A stretch of DNA of 15,442 bases from assembly GCA_946497265.1 (NCBI GenBank), contig CAMMKL010000020.1, positions 1 to 15,442 of the forward strand, read 5' to 3'. Origin of the DNA: an uncultured Clostridia bacterium (GTDB taxonomy: Bacteria; Bacillota; Clostridia; Oscillospirales; Acutalibacteraceae). Below the pieces are notes generated by a model that saw only the letters and a list, made by a program, of their open reading frames with translations, searched no databases and had not been told where the DNA came from. The number at the start of each line of letters is the position of its first letter. Positions within the stretch are counted from its first letter, which is position 1. This document shows positions 1 to 5,267 of this stretch, piece after piece. The position numbers and the translations under genes are program-made.

Positions 1-176
1 TTTGTGACATGTCTTCGGCCGTCGCGGAAATCGCCAAGGGTTGGCAAGAAATTTGGAAAATGGATCTTCCACGGACGTTTTTGTATGATTTTGAGGAATA
101 CCAGGATAACAATCCCAAACAGACAGAAATTCATCTGTATATAGGGCTAAAGGAGGAAACGCAGATTGAAATTTAA
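1..176 (+). CDS. C-terminal end of an AraC-type effector-binding (GyrI-like) protein, partial
   Basis: The gene enters from the left edge. The reading frame beginning at base 3 is open for 57 codons and stops with TAA at 174-176. The visible residues include a Trp-rich helix (KGWQEIWKMDLPRTFLYDFE) and end in a strand reading TEIHLYIGLK. That pattern fits the last helix and strand of the GyrI-like/AraC effector-binding fold, which binds small hydrophobic or cationic ligands, often behind an AraC-type HTH in Gram-positive regulators. Whether an HTH is present cannot be seen here. The next gene's ribosome site (151-156) and TTG start (166) lie inside this gene, so the two overlap by 11 bases and are probably translationally coupled. 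The family call rests on a short fragment and is moderate. Confidence 0.6.
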   Translation, partial: CDMSSAVAEIAKGWQEIWKMDLPRTFLYDFEEYQDNNPKQTEIHLYIGLKEETQIEI

Positions 177-657
177 AAACCCATTATTGGTGGTTACGGA
201 TATGCAAGCGTCCAAAGCATTTTACAAGCAGGTGCTGGGGCTTCATGTGATCATGGATTTTGGAGCCAACGTGACGCTGACGGGCGGGGTCTGCCTGCAA
301 ACAAAAGAAAGCTGGCTCAAATTGCTTCAGGCCGAAAAGGATGAGGTGTCTTTTTCCGGGATGGACGCGGAGCTTTATTTTGAGGAAGATGCCTTTGACG
401 CCTTTTTGGAAAAGATAGGGAAGATAGCCGCCCTAGCGTATGTACACCCGGCTGTCGAACATCCCTGGGGGCAAAGGGCGGTACGGTTCTATGACCCTGA
501 CCGGCATATCATTGAAGTCGGAGAAAATATGGAAACAGTATGCAGGCGGTTCCACGATACCGGTATGACGGATGAGGAGATTGCAAAACGGATGGACGTT
601 CCCCTAAAATATGTGGCCAGGGTCCTTCGGGCGGGTGAGAAACGTGGCGTCCAGTAA
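166..657 (+). CDS. VOC/glyoxalase-family protein with a C-terminal HTH-like tail
   Basis: This 163-aa protein starts at TTG 166, nine bases after a perfect AGGAGG (151-156). The later in-frame Met at residue 13 would remove the first beta strand of the fold. Residues 5-30 (NPLLVVTDMQASKAFYKQVLGL, in part) are the classic opening of the vicinal-oxygen-chelate fold, and FYDPDRHIIEVGE (108-120) is its closing strand with a candidate metal ligand, Glu117. VOC proteins include glyoxalases, dioxygenases and drug-binding resistance proteins; the substrate here is not evident. Residues about 124-157 fall outside the core and read as a small helix-turn-helix (GMTDEEIAKRMDVPLKYVARV), suggesting a sensing or DNA-contacting extension. 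The gene overlaps its upstream neighbour by 11 bases and the TfoX-like gene downstream by 14, so the three probably form one transcript. Confidence 0.8.
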   Translation: MKFKNPLLVVTDMQASKAFYKQVLGLHVIMDFGANVTLTGGVCLQTKESWLKLLQAEKDEVSFSGMDAELYFEEDAFDAFLEKIGKIAALAYVHPAVEHPWGQRAVRFYDPDRHIIEVGENMETVCRRFHDTGMTDEEIAKRMDVPLKYVARVLRAGEKRGVQ

Positions 658-967
658 AGAGTTTGTGGAATACGTGATGGACCAGCTTCAAGGTGCGGGA
701 AACGTTTCATACCGCAAAATGTTTGGGGAGTATGGGTGGTACTGCAACGGAAAGTTTTTAGGGGTCGTCTGTGACGATCAACTCTTTGTGAAAATCACAC
801 CGGAGACGGAAAAGGCTTTTGCATCTATTCCCAAAGCGCCCCCGTATGAAGGGGCTAAGGATTATTTTCTCATAGAGGATATTGATAACCGAAGACTGCT
901 CACGGAACTGGCGCGGGCCACTTGGGAGGCCCTTCCGGAGCCAAAGCCGAAAAAAAGGAGGAGCTAA
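644..967 (+). CDS. TfoX/Sxy N-terminal-domain protein
   Basis: The product is 107 aa if translation starts at GTG 644. That start gives the family-typical opening MASSKEFVEYVMDQL and has a GGTGAG-like site just upstream. GTG 635 and ATG 611 are in frame but add residues lying in the VOC gene that do not resemble the family. The body reads VSYRKMFGEYGWYCNGKFLGVV and later a KITPE stretch, matching the TfoX N-terminal domain (PF04993). The protein is as short as the stand-alone forms common in Firmicutes and has no TfoX C-terminal domain. In gamma-proteobacteria two-domain Sxy/TfoX controls competence; the role of one-domain forms is not established. It ends in a basic tail (KPKKRRS). The AGGAGG that starts the next gene lies within its last codons. 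Confidence 0.8.
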   Translation: MASSKEFVEYVMDQLQGAGNVSYRKMFGEYGWYCNGKFLGVVCDDQLFVKITPETEKAFASIPKAPPYEGAKDYFLIEDIDNRRLLTELARATWEALPEPKPKKRRS

Positions 968-969
968 AG

Positions 970-1602
970 ATGGCATTTGACTATAAAAAGGAGTATAGGG
1001 AGTTCTACTTGCCGCCAAAGCAACCGCAGATCATAGAGATACCGGCTATGAATTTTCTGGCGGTGCAGGGCCGGGGGAATCCCAATGAAGAGGGGGGAGC
1101 ATACAAAGCCTCTATCGGGCTTTTGTATGGCGTAGCCTACACCATTAAGATGAGCAAGATGGGAAGCCACAGAATGGAAGGATACTTTGATTATGTGGTT
1201 CCGCCGCTGGAGGGCTTCTGGTGGCAGGATGGCATACATGGCGTTGACTATGCCCATAAGGAAAATTTCCGGTGGATTTCCCTCATCCGGCTTCCGGATT
1301 TTGTTACGAAGGAAGAATTTGATTGGGCGCTTCGGGAAGCGAAAGCCAAAAAAGGGGAGGATTTTTCAAAGGTGGAGTTCCTCCGTTATGAGGAGGGGTT
1401 GTGTGTACAATGCATGCACGTTGGCGCTTATGACAGCGAACCGGACACCATACGAAACATGGAGCGGTACGCCGAAGAACAAGGATATGGACCGGATTTT
1501 TCGCCGAAGCGGTACCACCATGAAATTTACCTAAGCGATGTTCGCAAATGCAGGCCGGAGAACCTGAAGACAGTGATCCGGCAGCCTGTAAAAAAACAGT
1601 GA
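970..1602 (+). CDS. GyrI-like small-molecule-binding domain protein
   Basis: The protein is 210 aa from ATG 970, placed eight bases after AGGAGG (956-961). The upstream in-frame ATG at 922 lies in the TfoX-like gene and lacks a comparable site. The sequence fits the GyrI-like family (PF06445, COG4832 type). It has an aromatic pocket segment EGFWWQDGIHGVDY (81-94), a helix TKEEFDWALREAKAKK (113-128) and a second half-repeat with VQCMHVGAYDSEPDTI (146-161) and HHEIYLSD (183-190), whose Glu185 sits where the family usually has a binding or catalytic Glu. No DNA-binding domain is present. Family members bind hydrophobic cations or drugs, and some have been reported to hydrolyse reactive cyclopropanoid compounds. 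It is the last gene before the terminator, two bases after the TfoX-like gene. Confidence 0.82.
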   Translation: MAFDYKKEYREFYLPPKQPQIIEIPAMNFLAVQGRGNPNEEGGAYKASIGLLYGVAYTIKMSKMGSHRMEGYFDYVVPPLEGFWWQDGIHGVDYAHKENFRWISLIRLPDFVTKEEFDWALREAKAKKGEDFSKVEFLRYEEGLCVQCMHVGAYDSEPDTIRNMERYAEEQGYGPDFSPKRYHHEIYLSDVRKCRPENLKTVIRQPVKKQ

Positions 1603-1604
1603 AT

Positions 1605-1652
1605 AAAGAAGGACGCCCCTCTACCGATTTGGCCAAAGGGACGTCCTTCTTT
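1605..1652. terminator. Two-way intrinsic terminator between convergent genes
   Basis: AAAGAAGGACG (1605-1615) pairs perfectly with CGTCCTTCTTT (1642-1652). After one mismatch, CCCT/AGGG extends the stem to about 16 positions, with a 16-base loop. It sits between two convergent stop codons (1602 and 1664). On the minus strand the stem is followed closely by a run of seven T; the T-rich tail on the plus strand is weak. Confidence 0.8.
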
Positions 1653-1663
1653 GGTTATGTCTC

Positions 1664-2242
1664 CTATACCGAATAGAATCCCAGCTTATTCAGGCGATAC
1701 CACTGCGTAATCCCTTCTTCCGGCTTAGCCTGCAGCAGATGCAGAATCTCTTTTGCGAATTCCAGCGTGCCGGACCCATTTGCCGTGATGATCCCAGCGT
1801 CACAGACGGCCTGTTCCTCAATAAAAAAGTCCTGCCCTTTATAATGAGGGGCTTGTGCCTTCATAAATGGGAGCGTGTTTCCCGTATGCCGAATAGAATC
1901 CAAAAATCCGTTCTCCGCCATAAAATTTGCCGCGTTGCAAATGGCGCCAACCGGAATATGGTGGCTGACCGCATAGCGTACAAGCGGCAAAATGGCGTTG
2001 TTTTTTTGCTCCATCCAGGCGTATCCGCCGGATAAAATAAGCAGATAAAAACTTTTCGGCACCTCATCTACAGCATAATCCGGAAGCACGCGAAAGCCGC
2101 CCATAGATACTTTGGGGGATTTGTCAAAAGCAACTGTTTTTACTTGATAACCCGACTCAGGTGCGTTCAGCTCTGAACACACATAAGCCGGCTCCCAGTC
2201 GGCGTATCCATCAAAAATAAAAACCAGTACTTCTTTTTTCAT
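1664..2242 (-). CDS. DJ-1/PfpI (class I glutamine amidotransferase-like) family protein
   Basis: The protein is 192 aa starting at ATG 2242, preceded on the minus strand by AAAGGTGG (2251-2258) at eight bases. A longer frame reaching back to 2317 would run through the promoter region, so it was not used. MKKEVLVFIFDGYADWEPAY is the family's first strand and helix, with the conserved acidic residue at Glu17. LLILSGGYAW is the central strand, and VGAICNAANF carries the nucleophile-elbow cysteine Cys102. Relatives act as deglycase/glyoxalase-like enzymes, chaperones, proteases or amidotransferase-like enzymes, and the exact reaction cannot be read from sequence. The position after the cysteine is Asn (CNAA) rather than the His of PfpI proteases, which argues against a classical protease triad. 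It is monocistronic and convergent with the GyrI-like gene. Confidence 0.85.
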   Translation of the reverse strand: MKKEVLVFIFDGYADWEPAYVCSELNAPESGYQVKTVAFDKSPKVSMGGFRVLPDYAVDEVPKSFYLLILSGGYAWMEQKNNAILPLVRYAVSHHIPVGAICNAANFMAENGFLDSIRHTGNTLPFMKAQAPHYKGQDFFIEEQAVCDAGIITANGSGTLEFAKEILHLLQAKPEEGITQWYRLNKLGFYSV

Positions 2243-2267
2243 AATTGATTCCACCTTTCTAGGAATC

Positions 2268-2302
2268 ATTATAAAACAAGAACTATGACAACAGTCTGTC
2301 AT
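2268..2302 (-). promoter_or_regulatory. Probable promoter and inverted repeat upstream of the DJ-1/PfpI gene
   Basis: Read on the minus strand, a perfect TATAAT lies at 2268-2273, 26 bases above the start codon. No good -35 box is present at 16-18 bases. Where the -35 should be, there is an 18-bp inverted repeat at 2285-2302 with arms ATGACA and TGTCAT around ACAGTC. That is the arrangement expected of an operator overlapping a weak promoter. The -10 is seen directly; the operator role is inferred. Confidence 0.4.
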
Positions 2303-2401
2303 CAATCCCACTTGCATACGTATGGATTAAAAAAGATAGCTGACTTTGAAGAGGCGCTGCACGAAGGGACAGATGCCTTGCGGGGAAATCTTCTTTACTA
2401 A
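2285..2401 (+). pseudogene. Possible 3' remnant of a lost gene (38 codons)
   Basis: One plus-strand frame is open from 2249 to a TAA at 2399-2401 and reads like protein from about 2285. It contains HTYGLKKIADFEEALHEG and then TDALRGNLLY before the stop, an amphipathic helix with coding-like codon choice. The ATG at 2285 has no ribosome site, and this stretch overlaps the putative DJ-1 promoter region. A degraded C-terminal fragment is therefore more likely than a working small gene. I do not recognise the parent family. Confidence 0.28.
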
Positions 2402-2418
2402 CATACTATTGCCGCTAC

Positions 2419-2493
2419 TGAAAATGAAATAGGCATTTGGTTTCTCCAATAATAAGCTCTTACAGAAACATAGAAGTGAAAACGAAATAAGCA
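2419..2493 (+). repeat. Imperfect 17-bp direct repeat in an AT-rich spacer
   Basis: TGAAAATGAAATAGGCA (2419-2435) recurs as TGAAAACGAAATAAGCA (2477-2493), 15 of 17 identical, 58 bases apart. Both lie in the AT-rich spacer 2402-2577, which has no convincing open frame. A GGAGG at 2558-2562 has no start codon at a suitable distance. The repeat may be chance in AT-rich DNA. Confidence 0.35.
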
Positions 2494-2577
2494 AACGAAT
2501 AAGCCGCCATATGATAGGATAATATTTTCTTTATAGATGTTTTTAGCTTTTAAGTTTGGAGGAAATAGAAAAGCATA

Positions 2578-2606
2578 TTGACAAATCGAAACGCAGGTGG
2601 TATATT
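2578..2606 (+). promoter_or_regulatory. Sigma-A promoter for the GPP34-like/MerR operon
   Basis: TTGACA (2578-2583) is followed after exactly 17 bases by TATATT (2601-2606). The predicted start near 2613 leaves a leader of about 40 bases that carries AGGAGG (2641-2646). The 17-base spacer is ordinary, not the 19-20 bases typical of MerR-activated promoters. Confidence 0.8.
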
Positions 2607-2613
2607 TAAATCG

Positions 2614-2634
2614 TAAGTAGTAAGTAATAAGTGT
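2614..2634 (+). repeat. Three tandem 7-bp repeats at the transcript start
   Basis: TAAGTAG (2614-2620), TAAGTAA (2621-2627) and TAAGTGT (2628-2634) follow each other without gaps, directly after the predicted transcription start and before the AGGAGG. Their position suits an operator or a leader-RNA element. No function is shown by the sequence itself. Confidence 0.4.
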
Positions 2635-2653
2635 AAGATTAGGAGGAATCGTT

Positions 2654-3304
2654 ATGAATCATCTGTCTCTCACACAGGAATTCTTGCTCTGTACTTTGAG
2701 CGAAAAGGGAAAGTACTCATCCATGGATATGACGAAAGGGGTGTGCCTGGTTGCGGGCTGTGTTCTGGAGCTTTTAATGGATGGTGTTGTTTGCATGGAG
2801 GGGAAAAAAATTTTCACCGTTGCGCCACTTTTGAAAGAAAAGGATTATTTACGTACCGTTTATGAGAGGATCCGGCAAAAGGGACCGGTGAAGGTGGAAT
2901 CCGTGGTGGAGTACTTTTCCTTTCAATTCAGCGAAAAAAATCTGTATGCGCTGATTGGGGATATCGGAGATACTTTGGCCGCTGCCGGTTGTGCGAAAAA
3001 GGAGGAAGGCGGACTGCTGAGGAAAATTTTCGTCTATATTCCGAATGCCCAAGCAAAGGACCATGTGATTCAAAAGATTCGCGCGGAACTGCTTGAGGAC
3101 GGTGCTCTCTCCGAAGACATTGTAGCTCTGACGGCCCTTCTTCAGAAAAGCGGGGACTTGCCCCGGTACTTTTCTGCTTATGAAAAGAAAGACCTGAAAG
3201 CGAGGCTAAGAGAAATAAAAAACAGCAGCGAGAACCAGTTGGTGAATAAGATGATAGAATATATTGAGAACTTGTTTGCAATGATCGTGATTGCAGCCAC
3301 CTGA
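2654..3304 (+). CDS. GPP34-like (Golgi phosphoprotein 3 fold) protein
   Basis: The protein is 216 aa with ATG 2654 seven bases after AGGAGG. It opens LSLTQEFLLCTLSEKGKYSS (4-23), the signature of GPP34-domain proteins (PF05719), and goes on with a helix-rich body including VAGCVLELLMDGVV and KIFTVAPLL, which match the helix and beta-hairpin elements of that fold. Eukaryotic GOLPH3 binds phosphatidylinositol-4-phosphate; the role of bacterial and actinobacterial members is not settled. The C-terminal end (YIENLFAMIVIAAT) is hydrophobic and might touch membrane, which fits a peripheral membrane protein. The MerR-type gene starts 16 bases downstream with its own ribosome site, so the two form an operon. 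The family call is from motif reading and is fairly likely. Confidence 0.65.
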   Translation: MNHLSLTQEFLLCTLSEKGKYSSMDMTKGVCLVAGCVLELLMDGVVCMEGKKIFTVAPLLKEKDYLRTVYERIRQKGPVKVESVVEYFSFQFSEKNLYALIGDIGDTLAAAGCAKKEEGGLLRKIFVYIPNAQAKDHVIQKIRAELLEDGALSEDIVALTALLQKSGDLPRYFSAYEKKDLKARLREIKNSSENQLVNKMIEYIENLFAMIVIAAT

Positions 3305-3320
3305 TGAAAGAAGGTGTATA

Positions 3321-3605
3321 ATGTCAAGGCAAAGGAGCATAGAAGCTATTCTGGCTTCTGATTATGTGACGATTGGGGAATTGGTACGTCTGACGGAAAC
3401 CCGGTACAGTACCCTAAAGTTCTATACGGAGGAGGGCTTTCTTCCATTTGAACAGGAGGATGCCCATTTGACCCGTCGGTATCCCAGGGAACAAACGGTG
3501 GAAAGAATCGCGTATCTGAAATCTTTGAGGAATGAGGGAAAATCCATACCTCAGATCAGAATAATCTTACAACAAAAAGATGAAGAGGAAACCTCCCGGC
3601 GTTGA
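3321..3605 (+). CDS. Short MerR-family HTH regulator
   Basis: The protein is 94 aa from ATG 3321, six bases after AAGG (3311-3314). The upstream in-frame ATG at 3291 lies inside the GPP34-like gene. YVTIGELVRLTETRYSTLKF (15-34) is the MerR winged-helix recognition unit, continuing YTEEGFLP (35-42) as the wing and RIAYLKSLRNEGKSIPQIRI (62-81) as the following helices. Full MerR regulators have a long dimerisation helix and an effector domain after this point; here the protein ends within 14 residues. It is thus a DNA-binding domain with little or no sensor. Its operon with the GPP34-like gene suggests autoregulation or control of that gene, perhaps through the tandem repeats at 2614-2634. No clear intrinsic terminator follows; the 67-base gap to the convergent hydrolase gene is C-rich and holds nothing I can name. 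Confidence 0.82.
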   Translation: MSRQRSIEAILASDYVTIGELVRLTETRYSTLKFYTEEGFLPFEQEDAHLTRRYPREQTVERIAYLKSLRNEGKSIPQIRIILQQKDEEETSRR

Positions 3606-3672
3606 CCCCCGGTACCCGTGTTCACCCCCATCCCCAAAATGTCTACGGCTTAACACCGCTGCAGGCATACCC

Positions 3673-4737
3673 CTAGGTATTACGAAGCGCTTTCAAAAGC
3701 GCTTCAGAAAATTCTTCCGGCTTATCCATAAATGGGATATGGCCTGTATTGCCGATGGTTATAAATTTTTTCTTCGGTGCAGAAATATCATTAAAATACT
3801 GGTATGCCATACGATATGGTGTTGTCCAGTCCCAGTTTCCTGAAATCATGATAATGGGAACTTTATATTCCATGGCATAATGATATATGGAGTGTTTCTC
3901 GTGGGACAGGAGCATTTCGTAAAGTTCGCTGTTTGATTCTATCAGCTTTCCGAAACTCATCATCCATTTTAAATTTTGAATTGTCATATATGGGGAAAAC
4001 AGCCGCAGCAAAAGCGTTTGGCGGCCATATTGGGGCGGTAAGTATTTTTCTTTGATAAGCCTTAACCGTAAAAGCTTTTTGGCGTTTGCCTTATCTAATG
4101 TTCGGCAGGCCATGACCGCTGCCAGTAGCTTTTTGATTTCCCGAACGTCTTGGGTTCGGCCGGATGCTTTTGCTACACGGATTGCTTCTTGTGCTGATAC
4201 TTGCTCTGACTTTTTAAAATCCAACATCTGGCTTACAGAAATATATGCGGAGACCTTATCAGGATGTGTTTTAGCATAAATCCCTCCCAGAAAGGTTCCC
4301 CAGGAATGCCCCATAATGACTACCTTTTCTTTGCCGTACTGGAAACGGATGTCGTCTACCAGTTCGTCCAGGTCAGACAGCAATAATTCTAAGGTGGGCT
4401 TTTTGGCCGACCGGTTATGATAGAAAGTATTCCCGCAGCCGCGTTGGTCCCAATGAACAATCGTATAGTTGTGTTCTAAAGCCGCCTGCCAGCGATAGGA
4501 ATCGCATGCCATAGGGTTGCCTGGGCCGCTGTGAAGTACGATAAGGACCGGATTAAAAATATTTTGTCCACGAATCTGTATGTACTGCCCGGCCGCTCCT
4601 ATGGTTATGTATTCGGTTTTTTGAACGCCTGTTTCGGGGCGGATTTTGTATTTATAGGTGTTTACGATCCTTCCAACCAAAGCGATTAGTGCAAATAACA
4701 AGGTCAATCCAATGATTATAAGCAAAATTATTTTCAT
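3673..4737 (-). CDS. Membrane-anchored alpha/beta hydrolase, proline iminopeptidase-like (S33)
   Basis: The protein is 354 aa from ATG 4737, with GGAAGGG a little upstream on the minus strand. Residues 3-22 are a single hydrophobic segment followed by Arg and Lys, giving an N-terminal anchor or uncleaved signal, so the enzyme probably works outside the membrane. The catalytic body has HSGPGNP (69-75, oxyanion-hole motif, usually HGGPG in S33 peptidases), WDQRGCG (96-102), the elbow GHSWG with Ser145, Asp303 in NWDWTTP and His333 in NTGHIP. All triad residues are present. S33 relatives remove N-terminal proline from peptides or hydrolyse other small substrates; the Ser in HSGPG and the anchor make a peptide role uncertain. 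Its start codon overlaps the stop of the upstream PadR-like fragment (ATGA at 4734-4737). Confidence 0.85.
   Translation of the reverse strand: MKIILLIIIGLTLLFALIALVGRIVNTYKYKIRPETGVQKTEYITIGAAGQYIQIRGQNIFNPVLIVLHSGPGNPMACDSYRWQAALEHNYTIVHWDQRGCGNTFYHNRSAKKPTLELLLSDLDELVDDIRFQYGKEKVVIMGHSWGTFLGGIYAKTHPDKVSAYISVSQMLDFKKSEQVSAQEAIRVAKASGRTQDVREIKKLLAAVMACRTLDKANAKKLLRLRLIKEKYLPPQYGRQTLLLRLFSPYMTIQNLKWMMSFGKLIESNSELYEMLLSHEKHSIYHYAMEYKVPIIMISGNWDWTTPYRMAYQYFNDISAPKKKFITIGNTGHIPFMDKPEEFSEALLKALRNT
3684..3705. repeat. Perfect 10-bp hairpin at the 3' end of the hydrolase gene
   Basis: GAAGCGCTTT (3684-3693) and AAAGCGCTTC (3696-3705) are perfect reverse complements separated by only two bases. The hairpin encodes the last residues of the hydrolase (helix EALLKALR) and lies 11 bases inside its stop. 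No T run follows on either strand, so it is not a standard terminator. It could stall or stabilise the convergent transcripts, or be chance. Confidence 0.45.
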
Positions 4738-5057
4738 TCTGTCTGCCCTTCCAATGCTTTTAGTATTTTCTCAACGAATTGCTGTTGCTGCCGGGTGATT
4801 GCAAACATATGCTCTATCGTAATTTTAGATATTAGGGAAATGTCCTTTTCACTGCCTTCATTCGTTTTTTGTTTCTGTTCAAGCGCGATGTACTCGTTAG
4901 CCAGCTGCATTTTCTGTTCTTCTAAGGCTTGGCGGGCCTTTGCGAGCGGGACTTTATCCATTAGTGAGAGTCCGCTATATAATGTAGTGGGATATACCAC
5001 GGAGGATGCCCGTAGGGAAGCAAGGATTAAAGACCTTAAAGCCATCTTCCCGGCCTA
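4734..5057 (-). pseudogene. PadR-family regulator C-terminal fragment, DNA-binding domain missing
   Basis: The frame opens after a TAG at 5055-5057 and has its first ATG at 5045, giving 103 aa. Read from the stop it begins AGKMALRSLI, which resembles the segment ending the winged helix of PadR regulators (usually TxxGxxAL). Residues 25-60 and 68-99 form two helices with LSLMDKVPLAKARQALEEQK and ITIEHMFAITRQQQQFVEKI, the pattern of the PadR C-terminal dimerisation helices (Vir_act_alpha_C type). The roughly 90-residue N-terminal winged helix is absent. I looked for it in the minus-strand frames of 5058-5267 and found no trace. ATG 5045 has only a weak GGGA site three bases away. The fragment still overlaps the hydrolase start by ATGA. 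A short working dimerisation protein is the alternative. Confidence 0.55.
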
Positions 5058-5061
5058 AAGA

Positions 5062-5095
5062 GGGAATACTTTCCCATACGTAAGGGTTTGAAACC
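5062..5095. promoter_or_regulatory. Two small inverted repeats next to the first uvrB promoter
   Basis: GGGAATACTTTCCC (5062-5075, arms GGGAA/TTCCC) and GGTTTGAAACC (5085-5095) are adjacent perfect dyads. The second contains the -35 box of the upstream uvrB promoter. They sit between that promoter and the PadR-like fragment and may be operators. Five-base arms are short, so chance is possible. Confidence 0.3.
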
Positions 5096-5117
5096 GACTG
5101 GTTATCTGTGATATAAT
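5088..5117 (+). promoter_or_regulatory. uvrB promoter P1 (extended -10)
   Basis: TTGAAA (5088-5093), an 18-base spacer, and a perfect TATAAT (5112-5117) preceded by TGA, which makes an extended -10. Transcription would start near 5124, about 144 bases before uvrB. Confidence 0.65.
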
Positions 5118-5128
5118 AAAAAATAATA

Positions 5129-5157
5129 TTGACAAAAAGATTTGGAGAGAGTAGAAT
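5129..5157 (+). promoter_or_regulatory. uvrB promoter P2
   Basis: A perfect TTGACA (5129-5134), a 17-base spacer, and TAGAAT (5152-5157). The expected start is near 5164, exactly where the LexA-like box begins, leaving a leader of about 104 bases before uvrB. Confidence 0.75.
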
Positions 5158-5163
5158 ACAGTA

Positions 5164-5177
5164 AAAACGTTTGTTCG
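5164..5177 (+). promoter_or_regulatory. Probable LexA (SOS) box over the uvrB transcription start
   Basis: AAAACGTTTGTTCG matches the Gram-positive LexA box CGAAC-N4-GTTCG at 8 of 10 defined positions; only the first two bases differ. It begins at the predicted +1 of promoter P2, a position where LexA binding would block transcription. uvrB and uvrA are known LexA targets in Bacillus and other Firmicutes, which supports the reading. Confidence 0.65.
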
Positions 5178-5267
5178 AAGGTTTGGCGAGTGGATATGAC
5201 TTGACCAAACGGTTAAAAACGGCCTAAATCAAGTTTTTGGCGATATTGGATAGATAGAGGAATTTCT

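Noticed and set aside
2315..2324. CATACGTATG palindrome as a regulatory site
   Set aside because: A ten-base palindrome inside the coding-like remnant, not placed at any promoter element; chance is sufficient.
3580..3843. An 87-codon plus-strand frame after the MerR gene
   Set aside because: It overlaps the hydrolase gene on the other strand, has no ribosome site and reads as random sequence.
4052..4279. A 75-codon plus-strand frame inside the hydrolase gene
   Set aside because: It is antisense to a coherent enzyme with a full catalytic triad.
4975..5208. A 77-codon minus-strand frame across the uvrB promoter region, as a possible PadR N-terminus
   Set aside because: The residues show no winged-helix pattern and are in a different frame from the PadR-like helices.
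5201..5229. A third uvrB promoter (TTGACC, 17 bases, CTAAAT)
   Set aside because: The -10 matches consensus poorly, and two much better promoters lie just upstream.
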